NCBI GenBank assembly: GCA_937896015.1
Contig: CALBLR010000182.1
Span: 1-12,594, forward strand
Source: an uncultured Prevotellaceae bacterium
Lineage (GTDB): Bacteria; Bacteroidota; Bacteroidia; Bacteroidales; Muribaculaceae
Reading direction: 5' to 3'
Length of the DNA stretch: 12,594 nucleotides
The position numbers and the translations under genes were made by a program. Every line of letters starts with the position of its first letter. Within the stretch, counting starts at the first letter, position 1. Below, one piece after another: positions 1 through 6,260 of this stretch. The notes beneath the pieces are model-generated. The model was given only the letters and a program-made list of their open reading frames with translations. It did no database searches and was not told the origin of the DNA.

Positions 1-369
1 CACAATGCGGTCGCCCTTGCCAAGAAAGTCGGAACTGATGCACACCGTGTAGTCGCGGTCTTTGGTGAACGAGTGCACCTTGCTCACAAGGGCGTGCTGC
101 ATGGTTTTGGGACTTTTCTTTTTCACAAACACCACTGGCAGGTGCATTTCAGCACCCATCATTATTGCCGGAGCGATGCCGCTGGCCTCAATGGTCACGA
201 TTTTGTTAACGCCGCAGTCCTTGAACCGCTCGCTCAGTTCGTGTCCTATCGCCTTCATCAGGTCGGGGTCCATCTGGTGGTTGATGAAACTGTCCACCTT
301 AAGTATGCCGCCGGCATAGCACTTGCCGTCTTGCATTATGCGCTCCTTGAGCAGGTTGAATTCTCTCAT
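1..369 (-). CDS. xpt: Xanthine phosphoribosyltransferase, N-terminal 123 residues (cut by left edge)
   Basis: Translating the minus strand from the ATG at 369 gives 123 codons that stay open to the window edge. The protein starts [11 protein letters not shown] and contains [13 protein letters not shown] and [13 protein letters not shown], which match the Xpt family (Bacillus subtilis Xpt has LKVDSFLNHQIDP and KIVTIESSGIAPA). Xpt transfers the phosphoribosyl group of PRPP to xanthine, giving XMP in purine salvage in the cytoplasm. The visible part ends at GKGDRIV, just before the PRPP-binding loop (IDDFLANG in relatives), so the catalytic loop and C-terminus lie outside the window. The gene is separated from the next minus-strand gene by a terminator hairpin (469-506) and has its own -7 box, so it is probably transcribed independently. 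No purine riboswitch is apparent in the short leader. Confidence 0.93.
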   Translation of the reverse strand, partial: MREFNLLKERIMQDGKCYAGGILKVDSFINHQMDPDLMKAIGHELSERFKDCGVNKIVTIEASGIAPAIMMGAEMHLPVVFVKKKSPKTMQHALVSKVHSFTKDRDYTVCISSDFLGKGDRIV

Positions 370-426
370 TTCGTAAGTTTACAGTTTTTTTGATGCCGAT
401 GCGCGGCTGCTGCGCCGCACATATTG

Positions 427-434
427 CAAAATTA
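427..434 (-). promoter_or_regulatory. Putative -7 promoter box of xpt
   Basis: The minus strand reads TAATTTTG, matching the Bacteroidetes -7 consensus TAnnTTTG, and would start transcription near position 420, about 50 nt before the xpt ATG. No TTTG -33 element is found at the usual 19-21 nt spacing, so the call rests on the -7 box and its position between a terminator and the gene. Confidence 0.5.
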
Positions 435-468
435 CTCAATTTTGGCTGTTGCCGCTGAGCCGGGGCGC

Positions 469-506
469 AAAAAAAAGCGTTCTGCCCGTCGCGGGTGAAC
501 GCTTTT
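469..506 (-). terminator. Intrinsic terminator of the cobalamin-switched operon
   Basis: AAAAGCGTT (473-481) pairs perfectly with AACGCTTTT (498-506). An inner CCCG (485-488) pairs with CGGG (492-495). On the minus strand the hairpin runs into a tract of eight T (476-469), as expected for the end of the 2599-to-620 unit. On the plus strand the stem itself supplies a run of only four T. Confidence 0.85.
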
Positions 507-619
507 CAGATTGATGTTACTATATATTTGTGTATTCCGAATTTTTCCGGCGCATTTACTTTGTGTGTGTATTGTTGCGAATAGTTATGCCGGAAAGATG
601 GGCAGATTTCCTGTTACGC

Positions 620-1894
620 TTAATAGTCGCCCACAATGCGCTTGGCTGTGGTGGTTGAGCCGTCGGTGTAGCGGGTGACCACAATGTTCACACCGCCGAA
701 CGGGCGCTGCTGGGCCATGCCGGCCAAGTTGTAGTAGGTGACGCTTTGCACCTGCTTCTCGGCAGCGCCGACTCCGTCAATGCCCGTCGACGTGCCCTTG
801 GGCGCGAACAGCAGCATGGCCGGGAACCAGTAGCCGCTTTTCAGCTTCATGCTCTTCACCTTCGAGCCGTCGGCGGCATTGTATATGTTCAGGTAGTAGT
901 TCTGCGAACTGTAGTCCTCAAACGTCGCTGCCACAACGTAGTTGTTGGCCTTGTCGAAGCCCACCACCGAGCCATACATGGCCTGGCCGTCGTCGAAGGT
1001 GATGAAGTTCTGCGTGAACTCCTGAGTCTTCAGGTTATACTTGCAAATGAAGTTGGTGCCCTCGCCAGGCGAATAGTAGAGCGTGGAGTTGGCCTCGTCG
1101 ATGGCCGGAGTGGCATTTTTCCACGCCATCCAGGTGTTTTGCGAGGCCATGGGCACCGTCAGTGTGGTGGCGGGCTCAAAAGTGTTGCAGTCGAGCAGCA
1201 CAAACTGCTCGGTATTTGATGCCGAAGGCACGCCATAGGTGCAGTCGTTGACCGACGCCACAAGCTGGTCGTTGACGGCAAACACCGAGGCAATGTTGTC
1301 GACAGCGACGGTCTCCAGCAGCCGGTCGGTGGCCACGTCTATCACATAGATGCCCTTGCCCTGCACAGCCACCAGCAGTTTGCCATGGAAGCACACCATG
1401 TTGCCCGGCTGGCTGCTGTAGGCCTGGCCGACGGTGCCGTCGATGGCGGCGCCAACAGTCGAGGTGGCGATGTCGAATGGATGCACGCCGTCGGTGGCGC
1501 CGATGTATCCCTTGGTGTCGCTCACTGTGAGATAGGCGCGGGTGTCGCCGCTGCCCACGTTGTCGATCGACACTTTCGACTTCAGCGTTTTGGCGTCGGC
1601 CACGATAAAGCGGCCGCCAGTGGAGCCATAGTTCTGCTTCGAGCACACATACAGGTTGCCGCCGTTCAGCTCGGCAAACTGCGACGTGTTGCCCAAAGTC
1701 CGGCCCGGGTTCACCTCCTGATAGGCGCGATAGGTGATCTCGCCCGTGTCGTAGGAATAGAAGTTGACACTGCTGGCGTTGTGCCCATACCAGTCCTCAT
1801 TAAGGATGAAGACACCGTTTTGAAACTCCTGCTCAGCGCTGGCGCTGCCGGCCAGGGTCAGCGCCATGCCTAATATGCAAAATAGCCTTTTCAT
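620..1894 (-). CDS. Secreted DUF5074/YncE-like beta-propeller, cobalamin-switched
   Basis: This is a 424-aa protein from the ATG at 1894. An upstream in-frame TTG at 1900 is possible but less likely. Residues 1-20 form a signal peptide ending ASA with no lipobox cysteine, so it does not look like a lipoprotein. Residues ~25-370 are repetitive beta-strand sequence of the YncE/DUF5074 propeller type, with blade-like segments such as GIYVIDVATDRLLETV and FICKYNLKTQEF. The C-terminus (387-424: YYNLAG, then GVNIVVTRYTDGS and TAKRIV) is nearly the same as that of the upstream gene product and resembles Bacteroidales sorting-type ends. It is the second gene of a cobalamin riboswitch unit, 27 nt after the first. 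In Bacteroides, surface propellers of this general type (BtuG) bind B12 beside the BtuB transporter. A B12-binding role is therefore inferred from the riboswitch and fold; no binding residues can be pointed to. Confidence 0.85.
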   Translation of the reverse strand: MKRLFCILGMALTLAGSASAEQEFQNGVFILNEDWYGHNASSVNFYSYDTGEITYRAYQEVNPGRTLGNTSQFAELNGGNLYVCSKQNYGSTGGRFIVADAKTLKSKVSIDNVGSGDTRAYLTVSDTKGYIGATDGVHPFDIATSTVGAAIDGTVGQAYSSQPGNMVCFHGKLLVAVQGKGIYVIDVATDRLLETVAVDNIASVFAVNDQLVASVNDCTYGVPSASNTEQFVLLDCNTFEPATTLTVPMASQNTWMAWKNATPAIDEANSTLYYSPGEGTNFICKYNLKTQEFTQNFITFDDGQAMYGSVVGFDKANNYVVAATFEDYSSQNYYLNIYNAADGSKVKSMKLKSGYWFPAMLLFAPKGTSTGIDGVGAAEKQVQSVTYYNLAGMAQQRPFGGVNIVVTRYTDGSTTTAKRIVGDY

Positions 1895-1921
1895 CTGCAA
1901 CTATTATCTTTGTAGCGATTG

Positions 1922-2599
1922 TTACTTCACGATTTGCTTAGCTGTGCTGTGCGAGCCGTCGGTGTAGGTGGTGACCACGATGTTCACACCGCTGAAGGGC
2001 TCTGCGCTCTCCACACCCTGAAGGTTGTAGTATTTAACTCCGGCCACTGCCTTCTCGGCCACAGCGTCGGCCACGCCTGTTGCGGTCTTGGCGGGAGCAG
2101 CCTCAAGTTCTTTCCAAGTGAAGCCGCTGCCTGTGCCGAATGCCCAGCCGTCAACGCTGCCGTCGGCCAGCTTGCGGCTGCCGCAGCCCACGGGAGCATA
2201 GCTCCAAGTGGCGTCTAACGAAGCGCCCAGCCAATATGACCAGTAGCCGCTTGTGCTCCAGCCCTCGGAAGTGTAGTCGTCGGCGTCGTCAAACGAGCCA
2301 TTGTTGTTGGCGTCCCACTTGAAGCCGGTGATGTAGAGGCCGTAAGCGCTCTGGCTGCCTTCCATTTGCAGACGCGGGTTGTTGTCGGCGATGGCCTGAA
2401 CCATGTCGGCGCCAGTGGCCTCACCGTCATATTTGTAGCCAAACACAAGAGCCTTGGGGGCATTGTCGCCAGGCCATTGCAGCACCAGAGCCGAGCGGTT
2501 GGCACCTGTTCCGGTCCAGTTCTGAATGTCGTCCATAGTGAAGGCGTCAGCCACCAGTGCAGCGCATGCGAGCGCGATGAAAAGTAAAGTTTTCTTCAT
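1922..2599 (-). CDS. Secreted 225-aa protein, first gene of the cobalamin-switched operon
   Basis: The signal peptide is MKKTLLFIALACAALVADA, with cleavage probably before F20. The cysteine at residue 12 lies in the hydrophobic core and is poorly placed for a lipobox. The mature domain (~20-165) starts with IQNWTGTGANRSALVLQW, then ALVFGYKYDGEATGADM. This pattern recalls secreted Bacteroidetes proteins found at B12-related loci, although I cannot name the Pfam family. Residues 96-107 (DANNNGSFDDAD) look like a calcium-binding loop. Residues 114-131 are rich in Trp and Tyr, which would suit a ligand-binding surface. A short linker (~166-187) leads to the C-terminal tag (190-225: YYNLQG, GVNIVVTTYTDGS, TAKQIVK) shared with the downstream propeller. 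The cobalamin riboswitch lies about 237 nt upstream on the same strand. Role in cobalamin or corrinoid capture is an inference from regulation. Confidence 0.82.
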   Translation of the reverse strand: MKKTLLFIALACAALVADAFTMDDIQNWTGTGANRSALVLQWPGDNAPKALVFGYKYDGEATGADMVQAIADNNPRLQMEGSQSAYGLYITGFKWDANNNGSFDDADDYTSEGWSTSGYWSYWLGASLDATWSYAPVGCGSRKLADGSVDGWAFGTGSGFTWKELEAAPAKTATGVADAVAEKAVAGVKYYNLQGVESAEPFSGVNIVVTTYTDGSHSTAKQIVK

Positions 2600-2643
2600 A
2601 ATTAAAAATTGAATTTATTGTTGTTAATCTATACTCAAAATGC

Positions 2644-2691
2644 AAAAAACGACACCTGGCATGCCGCCACAGCCATGTAAGGGAGCAGGTG
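2644..2691 (-). promoter_or_regulatory. Terminator-like hairpin in the riboswitch expression platform
   Basis: On the minus strand CACCTG (2691-2686) pairs with CAGGTG (2658-2653), enclosing a 27-nt loop, and is followed by TCG and six T (2649-2644). It sits between the cobalamin aptamer and the first gene. The loop contains TGGCGGCA (2669-2662), which is complementary to TGCCGCCA (2721-2714) upstream on the same transcript, so an alternative fold is possible. The stem is only six base pairs, so transcriptional control is plausible and not certain. Many Bacteroidetes cobalamin riboswitches are thought to act on translation. Confidence 0.5.
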
Positions 2692-2835
2692 GGCAGCAAG
2701 CACCGAAAGCCATTGGCGGCACTGCCGCAATGCTTCATGCGTTTCACTACTGTATGTGATGCGTTTGCCATTTTCGGGGCTGCTTCATCTGCTTTTGCCC
2801 AGCTCAAAATCCGCGTGAGCCGTTACAAGGGCTTG

Positions 2836-3020
2836 CATAGGCAGGTCTTCTGACTCGTCTCCTGAATGTGCCGCGCCTTCCCGGTGATGATGCAGTCCCT
2901 GACAAGAGGATGGGGATAATGACTACAGACCAGTGGCGTAGTGCGGCGCACAACTATGGAAACATACAGCAGCGGGCTCTGTTCAGGACTCTCACCTGAT
3001 TCCCTTTTAATCACCTAAAC
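2836..3020 (-). ncRNA. Cobalamin (B12) riboswitch aptamer
   Basis: Read on the minus strand, the conserved elements of the cobalamin riboswitch appear in order: AGGTG near the 5' end (3016-3012), GGGAATCAGGTG, then AGTCCTGAACAGAGCCCGC and CTGTA. These are followed by the GCCACTG motif, GGGAAGGCGCGG, and finally AGGAGACGAGTCAGAAGACC with GACCTGCC (2847-2840). The 5' AGGT pairs with the 3' ACCT to close P1. Length is about 180 nt, normal for this class. It is preceded by a Bacteroidetes promoter and lies upstream of the genes at 2599-620, so B12 or adenosylcobalamin should repress that unit. The exact ends are approximate. Confidence 0.96.
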
Positions 3021-3079
3021 TTTTACAGTGAAAAGCGAAGGCAAACCTGATGCAATTTGCATTGTTGCTTTTATTGCGG

Positions 3080-3111
3080 CAAAATTACTGTATTTTCATC
3101 GGCCAAACAAA
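3080..3111 (-). promoter_or_regulatory. Promoter of the cobalamin-switched operon
   Basis: The minus strand carries TTTG (3111-3108), a 20-nt spacer and TAATTTTG (3087-3080), close to the Bacteroidetes housekeeping promoter. Transcription would start near 3073, about 55 nt before the riboswitch core. The adjoining stretch from 3112 to 3210, between the two divergent promoter regions, is AT-rich and I see no gene in it. Confidence 0.75.
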
Positions 3112-3210
3112 AAAATCGAAGAAAAAATCAGCCCAAAAATCAGCCTTTTTTCTTGATTTAATAGAACCATATGATAGCCACGTAATTACACATTTTATTC
3201 ATTACTAATT

Positions 3211-3289
3211 ATAAAAAGTTTTCCAGAAAAAATTATAATTAGCTGACTTTCAATAAAGTGATTTTCCAGAAATGATAAAAAGTTTTCCA
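3211..3289. repeat. Direct repeats upstream of nrdD (putative operator sites)
   Basis: ATAAAAAGTTTTCCA occurs twice in the same orientation, at 3211-3225 and 3275-3289, with starts 64 bp apart (about six helical turns). A third partial copy, TTTTCCAGAAA, is at 3262-3272 and matches the end of the first copy (3219-3229). The last copy ends about 25 bp upstream of the nrdD -33 element, a position suited to an activator. The motif does not resemble the NrdR box known to me. The region is AT-rich, so chance similarity of the third copy is possible. Confidence 0.5.
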
Positions 3290-3314
3290 AAACGAAAATT
3301 ATGACGCTAAAAAT

Positions 3315-3345
3315 TTTGTCGTTTTGCGGGCAATTATTAGTTTTG
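3315..3345 (+). promoter_or_regulatory. Promoter of nrdDG
   Basis: TTTG (3315-3318), a 19-nt spacer and TAGTTTTG (3338-3345) match the Bacteroidetes consensus TTTG-N19-TAnnTTTG exactly. The predicted start is near 3351, leaving a leader of about 97 nt before the nrdD ATG. Confidence 0.8.
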
Positions 3346-3350
3346 CAGTC

Positions 3351-3391
3351 GGCTATCGGGATGCCGCCACAAAGCGGCACACCCCGCAGCC
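3351..3391 (+). promoter_or_regulatory. Stem-loop at the 5' end of the nrdD transcript
   Basis: GGCT (3351-3354), CGGG (3357-3360) and TGCCGC (3362-3367) pair in register with GCGGCA (3374-3379), CCCG (3383-3386) and AGCC (3388-3391). The loop is CACAAA, with small internal loops between the stems. It begins at the predicted transcript start, so the mRNA would begin with this structure. It could stabilise the mRNA or act as a regulatory leader. It has no T tract, so it does not look like a terminator. Confidence 0.6.
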
Positions 3392-3447
3392 ATGAAAAGT
3401 GAGTCTCGAAAACTAACGACAACCCCCAAAAAATACATTCACAATCG

Positions 3448-5655
3448 ATGATACAGACAGTAGTTAAACGCGACGGACGCGTCGTGGGATATAATGAAGA
3501 GAAGATTAAGGCGGCAATACGCAAGGCTATGCTCCAAACCGAGGCCGGCGAAGACGAGAGCCTGATTCAGCGCATAGCCGACCGCATAAGCACACGCGGC
3601 CGCAACCAGATGAGCGTAGAGGACATTCAAGACCAGGTGGAGCTTGAGCTAATGAAGAGCCCGCGCAAGGAAGTGGCACGGTGCTACATACGCTACCGTC
3701 AAAAGCGCAGCGTGGCCCGCAAGGCCAAGACGCGCGACATGTTTCTGGAAATCATCAACGCCAAGCGCAACGACATAACCCGCGAAAACGCCAACATGAA
3801 CGCCGACTCGCCTGCCGGCATGATGATGAAGTTTGCCAGCGAAACCACCAAGCCCTTCGTGGACGACTACCTGCTCACCGACGAGGCCCGCGAGGCTGTG
3901 GAGGGCAACTACCTGCACATTCACGACAAGGACTACTACCCCACCAAGAGCCTCACTTGCGTGCAGCACCCGCTCAACAAAATTCTGGAGCGCGGATTCG
4001 TGGCAGGCCACGGCGAGTCGCGGCCGGCCAAGCGCATCGAGACGGCAAGCGTCATAGCCTGCATATCGATGGAGACGGCTCAAAACGAGATGCACGGCGG
4101 CCAGGCCATTCCGGCCTTCGACTTCTATCTGGCCCCCTACGTGCGCCTGTCGTTTATCGAAGAGGTGAAAAATGTGGAGCAGCTAACGGGCGAAGACCTG
4201 AGCAACCTCTACCACGTGGAGCTTGACGACTTCATCAGCAAGCCGCTCGACGGCCTTAAGGGCCGCGACCGCGACCTGCAGCATGCCATCAACCGCACCG
4301 TGAGCCGCGTGCACCAGGCCATGGAGGCGTTTATACACAACATGAACACCATTCACTCGCGCGGCGGCAACCAGGTGGTGTTCAGTTCAATCAACTACGG
4401 CACCGACACCTCTGCCGAGGGCCGGTGCATAATCCGCGAGCTGCTCAAGTCCACCTACGAGGGCGTGGGCAACGGCTCGACGGCCATTTTTCCCATACAA
4501 ATCTGGAAAAAGAAGCGCGGTGTGAGCTATCTGCCCGGCGACCGCAACCACGACCTCTATGAGCTGGCCTGCAAGGTGACGGCCCGCCGCTTCTTCCCCA
4601 ACTTTGTGAACCTCGACGCCACCTTCAACCAAAACGAGAAGTGGCGCGCCGACGACCCCAAGCGTTACGAGTGGGAGATTGCCACCATGGGCTGCCGCAC
4701 ACGCGTGTTTGAAAACCGCTATGGCGAAAAGACGTCGGTGGGACGCGGCAACCTGTCGTTTTCCACCATCAACATCGTGCGTCTGGCCATTGAGTGCATG
4801 GGCATAGCCGACGAGGGGGAGCGCATCGACGCATTCTTCAAGAAGCTTGACCACATGCTCGATGTGACCGCGCGCCAGCTGTGCGACCGCTACGACTTCC
4901 AGAAGACGGCCCTCGCCAAGCAGTTCCCGCTGCTGATGTCGATGCTGTGGAACGGGGCCGAGGCGCTGAAGCCCACCGACACCATCGAGAGCGTGATCAA
5001 CCAGGGCACACTGGGCATAGGCTTCATTGGCTTGGCCGAATGCCTCATAGCACTCACAGGCCACCACCACGGCGAAAGCGAAGAGAGCCAGAAGCTGGGA
5101 CTGCGCATCGTGAGCCACATGCGCGATCGCGCCAACGAGTTCAGCGAGCGCTACCAGCACAACTTCAGCATACTGGCCACTCCGGCCGAGGGCCTGTCGG
5201 GCAAGTTCACCAAGCGCGACCGCAAGGACTTCGGCGAGATTCCGGGAGTGACCGACAAACTCTATTACACCAACTCCAATCATGTGCCGGTGTACTACCA
5301 CTGCAGCCCCAAGCACAAAGCCGAGGTGGAGGGCCCGTATCACGACCTCACCCGCGGCGGCCACATCTTCTATGTGGAAATCGACGGCGACGCCACCCAC
5401 AACCCCCTTGCCATAAGCAACGTGGTTGACCTCATGGACAAATACAACATTGGCTACTGCTCGGTGAACCACAACCGCAACCGCTGCATGGACTGCGGAT
5501 ACGAGGACGCCACCGACGGCCTTGACACCTGCCCAAAGTGCGGCAGCCACAACATCGACCGCCTGCAGCGCATCACCGGCTATCTGGTGGGCACCACCGA
5601 CCGCTGGAACTCAGGCAAGCTGGCCGAACTCAAAGACCGCGTGGTGCACAAATAA
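3448..5655 (+). CDS. nrdD: Anaerobic (class III) ribonucleoside-triphosphate reductase
   Basis: This 735-aa glycyl-radical enzyme reduces ribonucleoside triphosphates to dNTPs under anaerobic conditions in the cytoplasm. Residues ~3-92 are an ATP-cone (VKRDGRVVGYNEEKI), the allosteric domain that senses ATP and dATP. The catalytic barrel follows, with SLTC (C171) and MGCR (C416) matching the conserved catalytic-site cysteines, and HSRGGNQVVFSS near residue 305. The C-terminus has a zinc site of four cysteines (C680, C683, C695, C698) followed by RITGYLVG, whose G711 is the expected radical glycine. All key residues and the full length are present. The related Prevotella copri enzyme, also with an N-terminal ATP-cone, has been studied biochemically. 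nrdG follows 21 nt downstream, and a consensus promoter and structured leader precede it. I cannot say whether formate or a thioredoxin-type protein is the reductant. Confidence 0.98.
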   Translation: MIQTVVKRDGRVVGYNEEKIKAAIRKAMLQTEAGEDESLIQRIADRISTRGRNQMSVEDIQDQVELELMKSPRKEVARCYIRYRQKRSVARKAKTRDMFLEIINAKRNDITRENANMNADSPAGMMMKFASETTKPFVDDYLLTDEAREAVEGNYLHIHDKDYYPTKSLTCVQHPLNKILERGFVAGHGESRPAKRIETASVIACISMETAQNEMHGGQAIPAFDFYLAPYVRLSFIEEVKNVEQLTGEDLSNLYHVELDDFISKPLDGLKGRDRDLQHAINRTVSRVHQAMEAFIHNMNTIHSRGGNQVVFSSINYGTDTSAEGRCIIRELLKSTYEGVGNGSTAIFPIQIWKKKRGVSYLPGDRNHDLYELACKVTARRFFPNFVNLDATFNQNEKWRADDPKRYEWEIATMGCRTRVFENRYGEKTSVGRGNLSFSTINIVRLAIECMGIADEGERIDAFFKKLDHMLDVTARQLCDRYDFQKTALAKQFPLLMSMLWNGAEALKPTDTIESVINQGTLGIGFIGLAECLIALTGHHHGESEESQKLGLRIVSHMRDRANEFSERYQHNFSILATPAEGLSGKFTKRDRKDFGEIPGVTDKLYYTNSNHVPVYYHCSPKHKAEVEGPYHDLTRGGHIFYVEIDGDATHNPLAISNVVDLMDKYNIGYCSVNHNRNRCMDCGYEDATDGLDTCPKCGSHNIDRLQRITGYLVGTTDRWNSGKLAELKDRVVHK

Positions 5656-5662
5656 GGCACTG

Positions 5663-5669
5663 AAGGAGG
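5663..5669 (+). promoter_or_regulatory. Shine-Dalgarno sequence of nrdG
   Basis: AAGGAGG lies 7 nt before the nrdG ATG at 5677, within the 21-nt gap after nrdD. It is a near-perfect anti-SD match, unusual for Bacteroidetes, where most genes lack one, and it fixes the nrdG start. Confidence 0.7.
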
Positions 5670-5676
5670 CAACAAG

Positions 5677-6180
5677 ATGAATGAAACAGACACCACACTC
5701 AACGTGCTGCGCATTGTGCGCGGCACCTCGGTCGACGGCCCGGGGCTGCGCACCTCGGTGTATTTGGCCGGGTGCACCCACCACTGCCCAGGCTGCCACA
5801 ACCCGCAGTCGTGGGACTTTGGCGGCGGCACGCCAATGACCATAGACGAGATTGTGGCCGACGTGGCAGCCGATGAGGAAGACATCACCCTCACCGGCGG
5901 CGACCCACTGCAGCAGCCCGAGGCCCTGCTGCCGCTGGTGAAGGAACTGAAGCAGCGCCTGCACAGCAACATCTGGTGCTACACCGGCTACTCATGGAGC
6001 CAGCTGGTGGCCGACAGCCGGCTGCGCCCCATTCTCGACTACCTCGACGTGGTGGTAGACGGCGAGTTTGTGCAGGCCAAGCGCGACACCGGCCTGCGAT
6101 TCCGCGGCAGCTCTAACCAGCGCCTCATCGACGTGCACCGCTCGCTGGCCGGCGGCACCCCCATTGAGTGGACCGATTAG
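5677..6180 (+). CDS. nrdG: Anaerobic ribonucleotide reductase-activating protein (radical SAM)
   Basis: This 167-aa radical SAM enzyme uses a [4Fe-4S] cluster and S-adenosylmethionine to generate the glycyl radical on NrdD. The cluster motif CxxxCxxC is at C33, C37 and C40 (GCTHHCPGCHNPQSW). A GGDP motif at 74-77 fits the SAM-contact segment, and IWCYTGYSW is typical of NrdG. The upstream DGPGLRTSVYLAGC is also family-typical. Length is normal. It lies directly after nrdD in the same operon, with a strong Shine-Dalgarno site, and is followed by a terminator hairpin. Confidence 0.97.
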   Translation: MNETDTTLNVLRIVRGTSVDGPGLRTSVYLAGCTHHCPGCHNPQSWDFGGGTPMTIDEIVADVAADEEDITLTGGDPLQQPEALLPLVKELKQRLHSNIWCYTGYSWSQLVADSRLRPILDYLDVVVDGEFVQAKRDTGLRFRGSSNQRLIDVHRSLAGGTPIEWTD

Positions 6181-6203
6181 TCACTGCCAATAACGACATA
6201 ACG

Positions 6204-6239
6204 AAGGCGCCGAATCCCCGCGTGGAGATTCGGCGCCTT
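6204..6239. terminator. Shared terminator hairpin between convergent nrdDG and glycosidase gene
   Basis: AAGGCGCCGAATC (6204-6216) pairs perfectly over 13 bp with GATTCGGCGCCTT (6227-6239) around a 10-nt loop. It lies between two convergent genes. Only three T follow on the plus strand (6238-6240), with more T shortly after, so termination relies on the very stable stem. It probably serves both strands. Confidence 0.8.
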
Positions 6240-6260
6240 TATGCTTTGCTGGAATGCGGA

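Noticed and set aside
523..530. TATATTTG, a plus-strand -7-like box
   Set aside because: It points into genes on the opposite strand, with no plus-strand gene downstream and no -33 element. Probably chance in AT-rich DNA.
1892..1900. TTG at 1900 as start of the propeller gene
   Set aside because: The ATG two codons later gives a standard signal peptide (MKRLFCILG) and is the more common start codon.
2589..2640. An extra promoter directly before the 225-aa gene
   Set aside because: No TAnnTTTG box at a suitable distance was found on the minus strand. The riboswitch promoter is sufficient.
2547..2807. 86-codon minus-strand frame between the riboswitch and the first gene
   Set aside because: It overlaps the terminator-like leader and the start of the 225-aa gene in another frame and has no recognisable motif. 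A leader peptide is possible but unsupported.
2823..3014. 63-codon minus-strand frame covering the riboswitch
   Set aside because: It coincides with the structured cobalamin aptamer, which fully explains the sequence.
3195..3524. 109-codon minus-strand frame across the nrdD promoter
   Set aside because: It crosses the nrdD promoter and start and lies in AT-rich regulatory DNA. Its composition does not look like a protein from this genome.
4387..5550. 387-codon open frame on the minus strand inside nrdD
   Set aside because: It is an antisense shadow of a GC-rich, securely identified gene. The predicted protein is Ala/Val/His-rich with no recognisable domain.
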